In this document: positions 1 through 10,526 of the stretch, in pieces
How positions within the stretch are numbered: position 1 is the stretch's first letter
How the letters are laid out: each line of letters begins with the position of its first letter
Assembly (NCBI RefSeq): GCF_030646845.1
Contig: NZ_JAUSLE010000068.1
Span: 1-59,298, forward strand
Direction of reading: 5' to 3'
Length of the DNA: 59,298 nucleotides
Source: Rhodoferax sp.
GTDB lineage: Bacteria > Pseudomonadota > Gammaproteobacteria > Burkholderiales > Burkholderiaceae_C
Program-made: the position numbers and the translations under genes
The notes under the pieces: generated by a model
Seen by the model: the letters and a program-made list of their open reading frames with translations, nothing else
Database searches by the model: none
What the model was told of the DNA's origin: nothing

Positions 1-2
1 AC

Positions 3-2306
3 GACGTCTATGAACAGGCGCGCCAGTTCATGGCCCACGTCATGCCCGAGCACGAACACCGCGTCAAGCGCTACCGCGACGACGCGCCGCTGTTCTCCCG
101 CTTCCAGATCGAACACCAGATCGAATCCGCCTACGCCCGCACGGTGCAACTCCCAAGCGGCGGCGCCATCGTCATTGACCACACCGAAGCACTCGTGTCC
201 GTGGACGTCAACTCGGCCCGCGCCATCAAGGGCGGCGACATCGAAGAAACCGCGACCCGCACCAACCTGGAAGCCGCTGACGAAGTGGCCCGCCAGATGC
301 GCTTGCGCGACCTGGGTGGACTGATCGTCATCGACTTTATCGACATGGAAGAGTCCCGCAACCGCCGCGAAGTGGAAAACCGCTTGCGCGACGCGCTGCG
401 CCAGGACCGCGCCCGTGTGCAGTTCGGCACCATCAGCAAATTCGGCCTGATGGAAATGAGCCGCCAGCGCCTGCGCCCCGCCCTGTCCGAAGGTGCATCG
501 ATTCCCTGCCCACGCTGCGGTGGTTCCGGACACATCCGTGACACCGAATCCAGCGCGCTGCAAATCCTGCGCATCATCCAGGAAGAGTCGCTGAAGGACA
601 GCACGGCTTCCGTGCTGTGCCAGGTGCCTGTCGACGTCGCATCGTTCCTGCTGAATGAAAAGCGCTCCGAAGTCGCCAAGATTGAACTCAAGCAGCGCAT
701 CAATGTGCTGCTGGTGCCCAACAAGACGCTGGAGACGCCCAACTACCGCTTGGAGCGTCTGAAGCACGACGACCCACGCCTGGACAACATCGAAGCCAGC
801 TACAAAATGGCCGATGAGATCGAAGACCCGACCAGCGTGACGCGCCGCTCGCAGGAGCCGACCAACAAGCAAACGCCCATCATCAAGGGCGTACTGCCGG
901 ATGCTCCAGCCCCCATCGCTGCTCCACGGCCTGTTGCACCAACCCCGGCACATGCACCCCATGCAGCCGCACACCGCGCTCCACCGCCCGCTGAAGTCAA
1001 GCGACCCGTCGCCGCTGAAAAGGGCTTCTTTGGCTGGATCAAGAACCTGTTTGCCGGCGAGCCCGCTGCACCCGCCAAGCCTGTAACAGCACCCGCGCCC
1101 AAGCCGGCTGAGGGCCGCGACGGCCGTGATGGCCGCAACCGGGATGGCAACCGTTCGGGCGGCAAGCCCGGCGAAGGTCGCCCAGAAGGACCTCGCGGCG
1201 AAGGCCGCGGACCACGTGGCGAAGGCCGTGGTGACGGACGTGGCAACCGTGGTGGACGGGGTGGACGTGGCGGCGGAGACCGTCAAGGTGGTTCCCAGCG
1301 CGAGCGCTTTGACGCCGAGGGCAAACCCATGCCGATGGACGCCTCCCTGCAGCCCGGTGAGGTGGCGCAAGCGGGTCAGGACGGCAATCGCCAGGAGCCG
1401 CGTCCCGACCGCGGCCCTCGCAATGACCGTGGTGACCGTGGTGATCGTGGCAACCGCCCGCCTCGTGGTGGCGAACGCACCGAACGCACCGAAGGCGCTG
1501 AACGCGGCGAGCCACGTGCACAAGGCAGTGCAGACGCAGCGCCCACAGGCGAAGGCAACGGCGAGGGTCGCAATGAAGGCCAGCCCCGTGAAGGCCGTGG
1601 CGGGCGCGGTGGACGCGGACGCAACGGACGTGGGCCACGCCAGGACGACAATACGCGCCCAACCGGCGACGCCAGCCAGCAGGCCCAGCTGGGATTCGCG
1701 GACAACGCCAACGCCCCAAGCGCTTCATCGGATGAAGCACAGCCCTCGCAAGACGGAAATGCCCCGGCGCAAGAACCCGGAATCGACAATGGCGAACCCC
1801 GTGAGAAGCGCTCACGTGACCGCTATGGCCGTGAACGCGGACCGCGTGGTGAGCGTAGCGAGCGCGAGGAGCGGCCTGATTTGCGCATCCCTGCGCAGCC
1901 TGTGGCGCCCCAAGCGAACGACTTGCAGGAGGCAAGCGTGCCCGCAGCGGTTGTTGCCGCGTCCTTGATGGATCGCGTCACTGCCGCCGCGCCACAGGTA
2001 GCTGCTGCTGTCAAAGCACCAGTCCCGACGGCGCCTGCGGAACGCATGCCCAAGGTAACGTCCTACAGCCTGCCAACCGATGCATTGATCGACGTGGCCC
2101 AAGGCTCTGGACTGCAGTGGGTAAATTCGGATGCATCCAAGGTCGAAGCCGTACAGGCGGCGATTGCTGCGGAGCCAAAGCCCATCCACGTACCCCGCGA
2201 ACGTCCAGCGCCGGTGTCCATTGACACGGGACCACTGGTTCTGGTGGAAACCAAGCGTGACCTGCGCAACATGACATTGCCGTTCGAGCAGCCGCCCGCT
2301 GCCTGA
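3..2306 (+). CDS. rne: Ribonuclease E, 3' part (5' end outside window)
   Basis: Endoribonuclease of mRNA decay and rRNA/tRNA processing and scaffold of the degradosome. The open frame enters from the window edge, so the S1 domain is missing. Visible are the DNase I-like catalytic region with the two metal-binding aspartates (in [10 protein letters not shown] and IVIDFIDM) and the Zn-link CPRCGGSGH near nucleotide 508. The C-terminal half from about nucleotide 850 is disordered, rich in Pro/Ala and then in Arg-Gly repeats, as in RNA-binding scaffold domains. A short hydrophobic [10 protein letters not shown] segment near nucleotide 1022 may be a membrane or protein contact site. The tail carries LVLVETKRD. 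An intrinsic terminator follows directly. Confidence 0.95.
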   Translation, partial: DVYEQARQFMAHVMPEHEHRVKRYRDDAPLFSRFQIEHQIESAYARTVQLPSGGAIVIDHTEALVSVDVNSARAIKGGDIEETATRTNLEAADEVARQMRLRDLGGLIVIDFIDMEESRNRREVENRLRDALRQDRARVQFGTISKFGLMEMSRQRLRPALSEGASIPCPRCGGSGHIRDTESSALQILRIIQEESLKDSTASVLCQVPVDVASFLLNEKRSEVAKIELKQRINVLLVPNKTLETPNYRLERLKHDDPRLDNIEASYKMADEIEDPTSVTRRSQEPTNKQTPIIKGVLPDAPAPIAAPRPVAPTPAHAPHAAAHRAPPPAEVKRPVAAEKGFFGWIKNLFAGEPAAPAKPVTAPAPKPAEGRDGRDGRNRDGNRSGGKPGEGRPEGPRGEGRGPRGEGRGDGRGNRGGRGGRGGGDRQGGSQRERFDAEGKPMPMDASLQPGEVAQAGQDGNRQEPRPDRGPRNDRGDRGDRGNRPPRGGERTERTEGAERGEPRAQGSADAAPTGEGNGEGRNEGQPREGRGGRGGRGRNGRGPRQDDNTRPTGDASQQAQLGFADNANAPSASSDEAQPSQDGNAPAQEPGIDNGEPREKRSRDRYGRERGPRGERSEREERPDLRIPAQPVAPQANDLQEASVPAAVVAASLMDRVTAAAPQVAAAVKAPVPTAPAERMPKVTSYSLPTDALIDVAQGSGLQWVNSDASKVEAVQAAIAAEPKPIHVPRERPAPVSIDTGPLVLVETKRDLRNMTLPFEQPPAA

Positions 2307-2347
2307 TCGAACCATCCAAAGCCCCACACGATGGGGCTGACAAAAAG

Positions 2348-2371
2348 AAGGGGCCTATCGGCCCCTTTTTC
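2348..2371. terminator. Bidirectional intrinsic terminator between rne and the GGDEF gene
   Basis: A perfect 8-bp stem, AAGGGGCC at 2348-2355 pairing with GGCCCCTT at 2360-2367, has a TATC loop. It is followed by a T run on the plus strand and preceded by an A run at 2342-2346 that gives U's on the minus-strand transcript. It lies between the convergent ends of rne (2306) and the minus-strand gene ending at 2388. Confidence 0.85.
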
Positions 2372-2387
2372 CATTGCAGGCTGGCCG

Positions 2388-3464
2388 TTAGAACAAATCC
2401 ACCGCGCCCACTTTGATGGTATCGCCAAAGAGTCCTTTGCGCACCAGATCGTCATGGCTATAGACCTGGTTGCGTCCATTGCGCTGGGCATAGTCCACCG
2501 CCCTTTCAGCACGTTCGAGCGTCGTGCTGGGTGAGTCTTCGGCGGTAACACGGGTAAATCCCGCACACGCCGTAACGCGACCCACCTGCGGAAAATTGAA
2601 TTTCTCCATATTGGCCCGAAAACGTTCAAATGCGGCCAGCACCAGCGCTTCGTCCGGGCAATGCATGAGCACGGCAAACTGCTCTCCACCCAACCGGTAA
2701 ATGCGGTCATAGGTGCGAAAGGTATTGTTCATGATCCTGGCGACCAGCAGCAGTACTTCTTCTGCAATCAGATGGCCGCTCTTGTCGTTGATGACACCAA
2801 AATTGTCAACGCTGGCGGTACCCAGCCAGTAATTGGGAGGCACCCGGTGGCGACGCTCGGAAACCGGCAGCACACTGGCTTCCAGCACGGCGGTTTCGCC
2901 TTCGAGTCCATGGTCCATTTCTTCCAGCACGGCGCTGTAGAAGGTGTCATCGAGTGACTTGCGATTGAGCAGGCCCGTCAGTGCGTCCCGGTCGCTGTAG
3001 GCCAACAACCTGTACATGTTGCGAAACACATGGACCATGTCATCAATAACCTGAAGCTGCCCCAAGGCCAACGGAGAGCCGGAATGCACTTCAATGACGC
3101 CTTCATCGTCGTGGGCAGAATCCGCATACAGCGGGATGTAGCTGATGCGTGGGCCCTCTTCTCCGGCCCAGGCGTACTCAACCAGACTTCGGGTTTGCAG
3201 ACACCGCAAGCGGTCTCTCTCGTCATTCAATTCACGCAGGGTTTCAAACTCCACGCGTAGCGGGTCCACCACCTTGCCGCCGCCCCGCACGTCTAGCGAA
3301 GCCACCTCCAGCCATCGCTTGATACCCTCTTCACTGACGACCCGCGCAACAACCACCCGGTCAATGCGCAACAGGTCAATCAAGGCCTTGCAAAGCGTCA
3401 ATTCCAGAAGCTCCCGGTCCCGGTGATCGGTCAGCTTGATGATGTGTTCGGTGAGTGTAGCCAT
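2388..3464 (-). CDS. Degenerate GGDEF-domain protein
   Basis: A 358-residue protein with an N-terminal sensory-like region (about residues 1-150, possibly GAF-like) and a C-terminal GGDEF domain. The active-site signature is GGEQF at residues 259-263. The first metal-binding Asp of the usual DxDxFK motif is Ser (SVDNF), and the later GHDxGD stretch reads GHLIAEE. The inhibitory-site motif RxxD is kept as RTYD at 250-253. Together this suggests little or no cyclase activity and a possible role as a c-di-GMP-binding protein (inference). The ATG at 3464 was preferred to the longer frame to 3542 because homology-like sequence begins at MATLTEHII. It starts 31 bases after hemY and may be co-transcribed with it. 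Confidence 0.85.
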   Translation of the reverse strand: MATLTEHIIKLTDHRDRELLELTLCKALIDLLRIDRVVVARVVSEEGIKRWLEVASLDVRGGGKVVDPLRVEFETLRELNDERDRLRCLQTRSLVEYAWAGEEGPRISYIPLYADSAHDDEGVIEVHSGSPLALGQLQVIDDMVHVFRNMYRLLAYSDRDALTGLLNRKSLDDTFYSAVLEEMDHGLEGETAVLEASVLPVSERRHRVPPNYWLGTASVDNFGVINDKSGHLIAEEVLLLVARIMNNTFRTYDRIYRLGGEQFAVLMHCPDEALVLAAFERFRANMEKFNFPQVGRVTACAGFTRVTAEDSPSTTLERAERAVDYAQRNGRNQVYSHDDLVRKGLFGDTIKVGAVDLF

Positions 3465-3495
3465 GGCCGCATAATAGCCCCGAATCGCACCTGCG

Positions 3496-4773
3496 TCACC
3501 TTTTTGCGGCCTCGCGATAGGCGTGGGTTGCGGCCTGTACATCCTGGCGTTGCTCGGCCATCTGGGCCAGCGCCAACCACGTGTCGCGGGTGAGTTCCGA
3601 GTCCTGGAGAACCGCCAAAGACTGCTTGAACAATTGCTGCGCCTTGCCCCACAGGCTCAGACGCATGCAGACGACACCAGCCAGATACTGCAACACCGCA
3701 TCCCGTGGATTGCCCATCTGGGCCGATTCGATGCGGCCCAGCCAGCCACTGTCCGGTGCTCCATCCGGCGCGCCGAATCCGCGTTCGAGCACGCGGGCCA
3801 GACGAATGCGTTGGGACAATGTCAGGGCATCGCGGCCCTGCACCATTGCATCCCACACCGGCAACAGCCATTGACGCGACACGGTGACCGCGCCGCCATG
3901 TGCGAGCAGACGTTCGGCGGCCTCGAAGGCTACCTCGGGAATCTGCTGCTCCGCGCTGTCCAGTGCATCCCAGGCACGCTGGATTTGCACGGCATCGTGT
4001 GCCGCACGGATCAACTCAATCGCCAGTCCACGGGCAATGCTCTTGCCCGCTGATTCGGAGAACGCCCGGTGCTTGGTCAACAGGCGCGCCGTCTCCAGGG
4101 CATTCTGGGATTGACCCGATTGGCGTGCCGCCCGAAAGCGCAGACGCAATGCCAGGGTTCGCCGCGCCGCGCCCTGGGGCAGCTGGTCCAGCCATTGGGT
4201 TGCGGCAATGGCGTCCCGGTCGTCCAGGGCCCAGCGGGCGCCGCGCAACTGAACGCCCTCACGCGCCTCCTGGGCGTCCCGGCTGGCGGCCTCGTCCAGC
4301 GCCAATTGAAAGTGACTGTCCCGCACCGCGCGGTTTTGCAGAGCATGTGCACTTTCCGCGGCCAACAGGTGGGACAGCGTGCGCAGGCGCCCACCATAGG
4401 CCAGACGCTCGCCACTGCGTTGGACCGACTCTTCCAGGGAAATGACCAATTCAGCGGCCTTGCGCGCCCGCACAAAGCGGCCGGCCGCCAGGTGCGACAG
4501 CGATTCGAGCAGTGCCGTGTGGATGGCGCGCTCCTTTTGCAGCAGGCGCCAACGGCGCGCCTGCTGTGGAATATTCACCAATGCCGAGAGCGCGCGCATG
4601 GCCAGATGCAGCGTCAAAAAACTGCCCGCCAACAACAACAGGAAGAGATTCAGCGACAGGTCCACCCGGTGGGGGGGCAAAAACAGGCTGACCGTGCCAT
4701 GGTTGTCCCCGGCAAACAAGGCGCTGGCCACCGCAACCGCGAACAGGGCCATCAGCCACAGGGCAAGCCGCAT
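3496..4773 (-). CDS. hemY: HemY, tetrapeptide-repeat membrane protein of the haem operon
   Basis: Proteobacterial HemY (not the protoporphyrinogen oxidase of Gram-positives), 425 residues. Two N-terminal hydrophobic segments (about residues 1-22 and 40-62) anchor it in the inner membrane, and a long helical TPR-like region follows. It is thought to assist late haem synthesis; its exact reaction is not established. It starts two bases after the hemX stop, so the two are translated from one message. Length and gene order hemC-hemD-hemX-hemY match the family. Confidence 0.92.
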   Translation of the reverse strand: MRLALWLMALFAVAVASALFAGDNHGTVSLFLPPHRVDLSLNLFLLLLAGSFLTLHLAMRALSALVNIPQQARRWRLLQKERAIHTALLESLSHLAAGRFVRARKAAELVISLEESVQRSGERLAYGGRLRTLSHLLAAESAHALQNRAVRDSHFQLALDEAASRDAQEAREGVQLRGARWALDDRDAIAATQWLDQLPQGAARRTLALRLRFRAARQSGQSQNALETARLLTKHRAFSESAGKSIARGLAIELIRAAHDAVQIQRAWDALDSAEQQIPEVAFEAAERLLAHGGAVTVSRQWLLPVWDAMVQGRDALTLSQRIRLARVLERGFGAPDGAPDSGWLGRIESAQMGNPRDAVLQYLAGVVCMRLSLWGKAQQLFKQSLAVLQDSELTRDTWLALAQMAEQRQDVQAATHAYREAAKR

Positions 4774-4775
4774 GG

Positions 4776-5837
4776 TCAGCGCCCCGCAGCGGCGGTCGCC
4801 AGTGCCGCCAGCGTGTCATCCACCCGGGGCAGGTCCAGGGCCTTCAGCTGTCCCCGCACCTGCAGCAACAGCGCACTGGCGGTCTGGGTCTTGCGGGACG
4901 ACGCATCGAAATAGCGCCCCAGCGAAACGCTGGCGGCGCCCAGGTCCGAACGCACAGAGTCAATCTGCCGCGACAGCAGTCCCAGGCGGGCATTGAGCAG
5001 TTTGAGCTTCAGATTTTCGCGCAGAAAGAAAGACTGTTCCGGCGACAGCAAGGCTGCGTCGGGATCTTCAATCCGGCTGACACGTACCAGGCTGCGCACT
5101 TCGTCGCGCACCAGCAGTCCCAAGCGCACCCACCAGGTGGCGACCGTCTCCTCGGGCTTGCGTTTCAGGGCTTCATTGGCATGGGGCGTTGGCATGGCGT
5201 TGGCAATGGGCAACTCGTCCGCCAGCAGCACCAGTTCATCGAGCTTGACCAACAGCGCCGGCGTATCGGCCAATGCCGTCGCCTTGATGCGCGCCACATC
5301 CCGCGCGATGGCGCGTTGCAGGGGCGTGAGCCGGGGCTGGGCCGCCCGCGTGACCCGCATTTCTGCACTCTTGAGGGCAGCCAGCAGGGGCTCCAGGCTA
5401 CCTGTCAGCTGGGTCTGCTGCTGCGCCAAACGCACTGCGGACTCAATATCCACCACCAGATTTTCGTCACGTGAGCGTGACAGACTTTGCATCAACTCTT
5501 CCAGCTGGCTGCGCTGCAGCGAGACTTCACTGAGTCGCGCCTCGGTCACGGCCAGCTTGGCTGCCGTCTCCATGGCCAACTCCTGGGCCTGCCGCGCGGT
5601 GGCCCGGGCCTCGGTGGCCTGCGCACCGGCGTCAGCACTCTGGCGCGCCAACTGCTCCTGGATGGATGCCAGCTTCTGCCACAGCAAGCCACTGACCACC
5701 AGGGCCAGCAGTGCAATGCCAACCACAGCCCACAGATACTGCGTGCCGCGATGGCCTTCGGATGCGTGGACCGGCGCACCGACCGGCAGCCCCTCCAGAG
5801 GCGCAGTCGCCGCTGTAACGCTAGGCTCTGTATTCAT
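4776..5837 (-). CDS. hemX: HemX, uroporphyrinogen-III C-methyltransferase-like membrane protein
   Basis: A 353-residue HemX family protein. A single membrane segment lies near residues 33-52 (YLWAVVGIALLALVVSGLLW). It is followed by a predicted coiled coil rich in Gln/Ala/Glu and a periplasmic helical domain. The family is annotated as a methyltransferase, but no SAM motif is visible and its role in haem synthesis is unclear. The start ATG at 5837 overlaps the hemD stop in an ATGA arrangement, which rules for this start over the longer frame to 5966. Confidence 0.92.
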   Translation of the reverse strand: MNTEPSVTAATAPLEGLPVGAPVHASEGHRGTQYLWAVVGIALLALVVSGLLWQKLASIQEQLARQSADAGAQATEARATARQAQELAMETAAKLAVTEARLSEVSLQRSQLEELMQSLSRSRDENLVVDIESAVRLAQQQTQLTGSLEPLLAALKSAEMRVTRAAQPRLTPLQRAIARDVARIKATALADTPALLVKLDELVLLADELPIANAMPTPHANEALKRKPEETVATWWVRLGLLVRDEVRSLVRVSRIEDPDAALLSPEQSFFLRENLKLKLLNARLGLLSRQIDSVRSDLGAASVSLGRYFDASSRKTQTASALLLQVRGQLKALDLPRVDDTLAALATAAAGR

Positions 5838-6634
5838 GCAATCGATTCTATCGATGCCATCAATGCCGCCAGCGTGGGGCGTGACTCGCAAACAACAGAA
5901 AAACCAGCATTGCGCGCGGCCTGCGCGATGCGGGGGTGCGTAACCACCGCCTTGGCCTGGGTCCACAGCTGGTCAGGGCAGGCCGCCATCAGGTTGCCAA
6001 TCGCCTCGGAACTGCTGAACAGCCACACCGAGCCGTCCGCAGCCGCATCCCGCACCATGGCTAGCTCACTGGCGACCAGCACGGGCGGCCTGCGCTGGTA
6101 CGACACCACAAACTCCACAATGCCACCGGCAGCACGCACCTGGTCCGCAAACCAGTCACGGCCATCACCGTTGCCACCGGGATCAGACGGTGCGGTGCTG
6201 CCGGCTCCGCGCACCACCAAAACCCGGTAACCCGCGTGCACCCGGTGCGATACCACGGCCCACAGGGTCTCCGAGTCAAACTGGCCGGCGTCACGGTCCG
6301 GCATATCAATCAAGCCGACATCCACCTGGGCCCGTTTCAAGGCCGAAAGACTACCCGGTCCGGTCACGAATGCTCTCGGTTTGATAGCGCCTTCTGCAGC
6401 AAATTCGAGGGCTGGCGATGGTTTGAGTGCAAAGAAGTGGTCCACCGCGTTGCCGCTGACAAACATCACCGCGTCAAACGTGTGCAAGCGCTCCCAGGCA
6501 GCCGCCACGGCGGCCGGATCTGGTGGTGGCAGCACACCGATCAGTGGCAAGGCGACCGCATCAAAGCCACCCTCGGAGAACGCGTCCACCCACTGCCGCG
6601 CCTCATTCGTGGGGCGGGTGACGATGACACGCAT
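5834..6634 (-). CDS. hemD: Uroporphyrinogen-III synthase
   Basis: Cyclises hydroxymethylbilane to uroporphyrinogen III in tetrapyrrole synthesis; 266 residues. The start MRVIVTRP is typical (beta strand followed by RP). Sequence conservation is otherwise low, as usual for this family. It begins four bases after hemC and its stop overlaps the hemX start. A stretch at 6380-6421 (plus-strand reading) resembles the dispersed repeat found elsewhere in the window, read in frame here, so a family-variable loop may derive from a repeat insertion. Confidence 0.93.
   Translation of the reverse strand: MRVIVTRPTNEARQWVDAFSEGGFDAVALPLIGVLPPPDPAAVAAAWERLHTFDAVMFVSGNAVDHFFALKPSPALEFAAEGAIKPRAFVTGPGSLSALKRAQVDVGLIDMPDRDAGQFDSETLWAVVSHRVHAGYRVLVVRGAGSTAPSDPGGNGDGRDWFADQVRAAGGIVEFVVSYQRRPPVLVASELAMVRDAAADGSVWLFSSSEAIGNLMAACPDQLWTQAKAVVTHPRIAQAARNAGFSVVCESRPTLAALMASIESIA
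6380..6421 (+). repeat. Dispersed repeat copy 1 (degenerate), inside hemD
   Basis: Reads TTGATAGCGCCTTCTGCAGC then AAATTCGAGGGCTGG, matching the repeat core (ATAGCTxCTTGCGC...ACGGGGGCTAGAGGC) in order and spacing but with several changes. It is antisense to hemD and stays open in the hemD frame. This is the weakest of the eight copies. Confidence 0.45.
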
Positions 6635-6638
6635 GGCC

Positions 6639-7565
6639 TCAGCTCCCCTGCCCCGCCTGCAGCCGCACACTCGCCTGCAACGCTCGGGCCACCTGCTCAC
6701 CCAATTGGGTGGCCGCAGCACCGTCCTTGGCGATGGCACTGGCCTGGGCATGCACCAGCGGCAACACGCCTTCGGGATCGCCCCAGGTAGCGCGAATGCT
6801 CAGCTCATCGCCCTGCAGCGTGGCGTAGGCGGCCAAGGGCATGGAGCAGCTGCCCCCCATGACCCGGCTGACGGCGCGCTCGGCCGAGACAGCCAGCCAG
6901 GTGGGCATGTGAAGCAGAAATTGCAGGGCCTCGGCCACGTCGCCGCGGTCCGTGCGCACCTCGATGCCCAGAGCGCCCTGTCCGGCGGCGGGCAGCATCT
7001 GCTCGGGCGCAAAGACGGCCCGGATGCGTTCGCCCAGGCCCAGACGCTTCAGGCCTGCGGCGGCCAGCACGATACCGTCGTACAAACCATCGTCGAGCTT
7101 CTTCAACCGGGTATCCAGATTGCCGCGCAGGGCCTCGATTTTCAGATCGGGGCGCAGGGCACGCAACAAGGCCATGCGCCGCAAACTGGAAGTGCCCACT
7201 ACCGCACCCTGCGGCAAATCGTTTAGCGATGCATAGCGGCCCGACACCCAGGCATCGCGCGGGTCTTCGCGCTGCATGACGCAGGCCAGGCTGAAACCAT
7301 CCGGCAACTCCATGGGCACGTCCTTGAGCGAATGCACGGCCAGATCGGCGTGCCCGTCCTCCAGAGCCACTTCCAGTTCCTTGACAAACAGCCCCTTGCC
7401 ACCGACCTTGGAGAGCGAGCGGTCCAGGATCTGGTCGCCCTTGGTCGTCATGCCCAGCAGGGTGACGGTGTGGCCCTGTTCCTGGAGCAGCGCCTTGACG
7501 TGTTCCGCCTGCCACAGGGCAAGCCGGCTTTCGCGCGTGGCGATGGTGAATGTGTGTGCAGCCAT
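6639..7565 (-). CDS. hemC: Porphobilinogen deaminase (hydroxymethylbilane synthase)
   Basis: Polymerises four porphobilinogens into hydroxymethylbilane; 308 residues, the usual length. Family motifs include [12 protein letters not shown] at the start, the VHSLKDVP active-site loop, VGTSSLRR, and [10 protein letters not shown], whose Cys carries the dipyrromethane cofactor. It is the first gene of the minus-strand hem run and is divergent from ppc, with about 50 bases between them. Confidence 0.97.
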   Translation of the reverse strand: MAAHTFTIATRESRLALWQAEHVKALLQEQGHTVTLLGMTTKGDQILDRSLSKVGGKGLFVKELEVALEDGHADLAVHSLKDVPMELPDGFSLACVMQREDPRDAWVSGRYASLNDLPQGAVVGTSSLRRMALLRALRPDLKIEALRGNLDTRLKKLDDGLYDGIVLAAAGLKRLGLGERIRAVFAPEQMLPAAGQGALGIEVRTDRGDVAEALQFLLHMPTWLAVSAERAVSRVMGGSCSMPLAAYATLQGDELSIRATWGDPEGVLPLVHAQASAIAKDGAAATQLGEQVARALQASVRLQAGQGS

Positions 7566-7616
7566 GGCGTTTTGTCGTAACCTATTTGTAATCTATAGCG
7601 AGTGGTCAATGCTAGC

Positions 7617-10460
7617 ATGGGCCCCATGAAGAACCTATCCGCCCCAGCCCCTGCCAAGCGCGCAAAAGACAACGAACGACCGCTGGTCGAGGACATCCGG
7701 CTCCTGGGCCGTTTGCTGGGCGACGAGATCCGGGAACAGGAAGGCCAGCCGGCGTTTGAGTTGATCGAAAAAATCCGCACGCTGTCGGTCGCATTTCGCC
7801 GGGACGCCGACCATGAAGCCGACAAGGCCCTGAAAAAGTTGCTCAAGGGCCTGAGCGGCGACCAGACTGTCAGCGTGATCCGAGCCTTCACCTATTTTTC
7901 GCACCTGGCCAACCTGGCCGAAGACCGCCACCACATCCGCCGCCGCGCCATCCACGAGCGCGCCGGAGACACCCAGGAGGGCAGCCTGGATGTGGCCCTG
8001 TCGCGGCTGCGCTGGGCCGGCATTGCGCCCAAGACCATCTCCAACACGCTGGCGCAAAGCTTTGTGTCGCCGGTGCTCACCGCCCACCCCACCGAGGTGC
8101 AGCGCAAAAGCATTCTGGATGCGGAGCGCGGCATTGCCCGCCTACTGACCGAACGCGACGAGATCAAGATGCGCGGCGCCTTTTTTGACAACAAGAAGGA
8201 TGCGCTGACCGCGCGGGAACTGGCGTCCAATGAATCCCAGATGCGCGCGCGCGTCATGCAGCTGTGGCAAACCCGGCTGCTGCGCTTCAACAAGCTCACC
8301 GTGGCTGACGAGATCGAGAACGCGCTGAGCTATTACGAGTCCACCTTCCTGCGCGAAATCCCCAAGCTCTATGCCAACCTCGAGCAACTGCTGGGGCATC
8401 AACCGGTGCACAACTTTCTGCGCATGGGCCAGTGGATTGGCGGCGACCGCGATGGCAACCCGAACGTCAGCGCCCAGACGCTCGAATACGCGCTGCGCCG
8501 GCAGGCCGAAGTGGCGCTGCGCCACTACCTGACCGAAGTGCACTACCTGGGTGGAGAGCTGTCCGTGTCGGCCATGCTGACCGACTGCACGCCCGACATG
8601 CAGGCCCTGGCCGAAAGCTCGCCCGACCGCAATGTGCACCGCATGGATGAGCCCTACCGCCGGGCGCTGACTGGCGTGTATGCCCGCCTGGCGGCAACCC
8701 TGCAGACGCTGACCGGCACCGAGGCCGCGCGCCATGCCGTGGCGCCGCAAAACGCCTACCACTTGTCCCAGGAATTTGCAGCCGAGCTACGCACCATTGA
8801 GGCCTCACTGAAGGCCAACCACGGTGGGGCTTTGGTGGCCCAGCGACTGCAACCCTTGATCCGCGCAGTGGACGTATTTGGCTTCCATCTGGCCACGGTC
8901 GACTTGCGCCAAAGCTCGGACAAGCATGAAGCGGTGGTGGCGGAGCTGCTGGCCGTGGCGCGTATCGAGCCAGCCTATGACCAGCTGGATGAAATGGCCA
9001 AACGCAGCCTGCTGGTGAAGCTCCTCAACGACGCCCGCCCCTTGCGTGTGGTGAGTGCGGCCTATTCGGCCCACACCCAGAGTGAGCTCGCCATATTTGA
9101 GAGCGCCAAAGACTTGCGCCGGCAATTTGGTGCGCAGGCCATCCGCCACTACATCATCAGCCACACCGAAACCGTCAGCGATCTGCTTGAAGTGCTGCTG
9201 CTGCAAAAGGAAGTGGGCTTGATGCGGGGCACGCTGGATGCCAATGCCGTCTGCGACCTGATCGTGGTGCCCTTGTTCGAGACCATCGAGGACCTGCGCA
9301 ATGCGGCGCCCATCATGCGCGAGTTTTACGCCCTGCCCGGCGTGCGCGAGCTGGTGACACGCAGCGGGGCCGAGCAGGACATCATGCTGGGCTACTCGGA
9401 CAGCAACAAGGACGGCGGCATCTTCACCAGCAACTGGGAGCTGTACCGCGCCGAGATTGCGCTGGTGGAACTGTTTGACCTGCTGGCCCAGGACACCCGT
9501 GGCGCGCGCGCCATCCAGCTCAGGATGTTCCACGGTCGGGGCGGCACTGTGGGCCGCGGCGGCGGTCCCAGCTACCAGGCCATCCTGGCGCAACCCCCCG
9601 GTACCGTGCGCGGACAGATTCGCCTCACCGAACAGGGTGAGGTCATCGGCTCCAAATACGCCAACCCCGAGATCGGCCGGCGCAATCTGGAAACGCTGGT
9701 CGCCGCCACACTGGAAGCGACGCTGCTGCAGCCGACCAAGTCGGCGACCAAGCCCTTCTTGATGGCCGCCGCCGAGCTGTCCGAAAGCAGCATGGCGGCC
9801 TACCGCAAGCTGGTGTACGAGACCCCCGGCTTCACCGAGTATTTCTTTGACTCCACTCCCATCCGCGAAATTGCCGAACTCAACATCGGCTCACGCCCGG
9901 CCTCGCGCAAGGCATCGCAAAAAATTGAGGACCTGCGCGCCATTCCCTGGGGCTTCAGCTGGGGCCAGTGCCGTTTGACGCTGCCCGGCTGGTACGGCTT
10001 TGGGTCGGCGGTGGAACTGTTCATGAGCCAGGACGGCGCGCACACGCACAAGGAGCGGCTGGCACTGCTGCAACAGATGTACAAGCAGTGGCCTTTCTTC
10101 AAGACGCTGCTCTCCAACATGGACATGGTGATGGCCAAAAGCGATCTGGCGCTGGCTTCGCGCTATGCCGAACTGGTGGTCGATGCACGCCTGCGCAAGA
10201 AGATATTCACTGCCATCGAGGCCGAATGGCACCGCACCGCCAGCGCCCTGGGCATGATCACCGGCGACAAACAGCGACTGGCCAACAATGCGGCGCTGCA
10301 ACGCTCCATCCGCCACCGCTTCCCCTACATTGACCCCCTGCATCATCTGCAGGTGGAGCTGGTGCGCCGCTACCGGGCCGGCCAGACCGACGAACGTGTG
10401 CAGCGCGGCATTCACATCTCGATCAACGGCATTGCGGCGGGACTGCGGAACACAGGCTAA
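7617..10460 (+). CDS. ppc: Phosphoenolpyruvate carboxylase
   Basis: Anaplerotic enzyme forming oxaloacetate from PEP and bicarbonate; about 947 residues. Both signatures are present: [13 protein letters not shown] with the catalytic His, and [16 protein letters not shown] with the glycine-rich catalytic loop. It ends with the conserved NTG tail. ATG at 7617 (MGPMKNL) is chosen; an in-frame GTG at 7602 and an ATG at 7626 are alternatives, and no strong ribosome site decides. A dispersed repeat copy lies just downstream. Confidence 0.96.
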   Translation: MGPMKNLSAPAPAKRAKDNERPLVEDIRLLGRLLGDEIREQEGQPAFELIEKIRTLSVAFRRDADHEADKALKKLLKGLSGDQTVSVIRAFTYFSHLANLAEDRHHIRRRAIHERAGDTQEGSLDVALSRLRWAGIAPKTISNTLAQSFVSPVLTAHPTEVQRKSILDAERGIARLLTERDEIKMRGAFFDNKKDALTARELASNESQMRARVMQLWQTRLLRFNKLTVADEIENALSYYESTFLREIPKLYANLEQLLGHQPVHNFLRMGQWIGGDRDGNPNVSAQTLEYALRRQAEVALRHYLTEVHYLGGELSVSAMLTDCTPDMQALAESSPDRNVHRMDEPYRRALTGVYARLAATLQTLTGTEAARHAVAPQNAYHLSQEFAAELRTIEASLKANHGGALVAQRLQPLIRAVDVFGFHLATVDLRQSSDKHEAVVAELLAVARIEPAYDQLDEMAKRSLLVKLLNDARPLRVVSAAYSAHTQSELAIFESAKDLRRQFGAQAIRHYIISHTETVSDLLEVLLLQKEVGLMRGTLDANAVCDLIVVPLFETIEDLRNAAPIMREFYALPGVRELVTRSGAEQDIMLGYSDSNKDGGIFTSNWELYRAEIALVELFDLLAQDTRGARAIQLRMFHGRGGTVGRGGGPSYQAILAQPPGTVRGQIRLTEQGEVIGSKYANPEIGRRNLETLVAATLEATLLQPTKSATKPFLMAAAELSESSMAAYRKLVYETPGFTEYFFDSTPIREIAELNIGSRPASRKASQKIEDLRAIPWGFSWGQCRLTLPGWYGFGSAVELFMSQDGAHTHKERLALLQQMYKQWPFFKTLLSNMDMVMAKSDLALASRYAELVVDARLRKKIFTAIEAEWHRTASALGMITGDKQRLANNAALQRSIRHRFPYIDPLHHLQVELVRRYRAGQTDERVQRGIHISINGIAAGLRNTG

Positions 10461-10470
10461 GTGCCTTATT

Positions 10471-10519
10471 GGCCTGCAGCCCTCGTGGGATAAGCGCAAT
10501 CAGCTATTACATTGATAGC
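10471..10519 (-). repeat. Dispersed repeat copy 2, between ppc and the LytTR gene
   Basis: On the minus strand it reads GCTATCAATGTAATAGCTG then ATTGCGCTTAT, ACGAGGGCTGCAGGCC, one of the better-kept copies. It fills most of the 66 bases between the convergent ppc and response-regulator genes. Its head forms a small hairpin (GCTAT...ATAGC). Confidence 0.7.
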
Positions 10520-10526
10520 GACCGGC

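Noticed and set aside
1039..1968. Overlapping open frames on both strands in the RNase E scaffold region
   Set aside because: Arg-Gly repeats in GC-rich codons keep all frames open; no independent gene signal.
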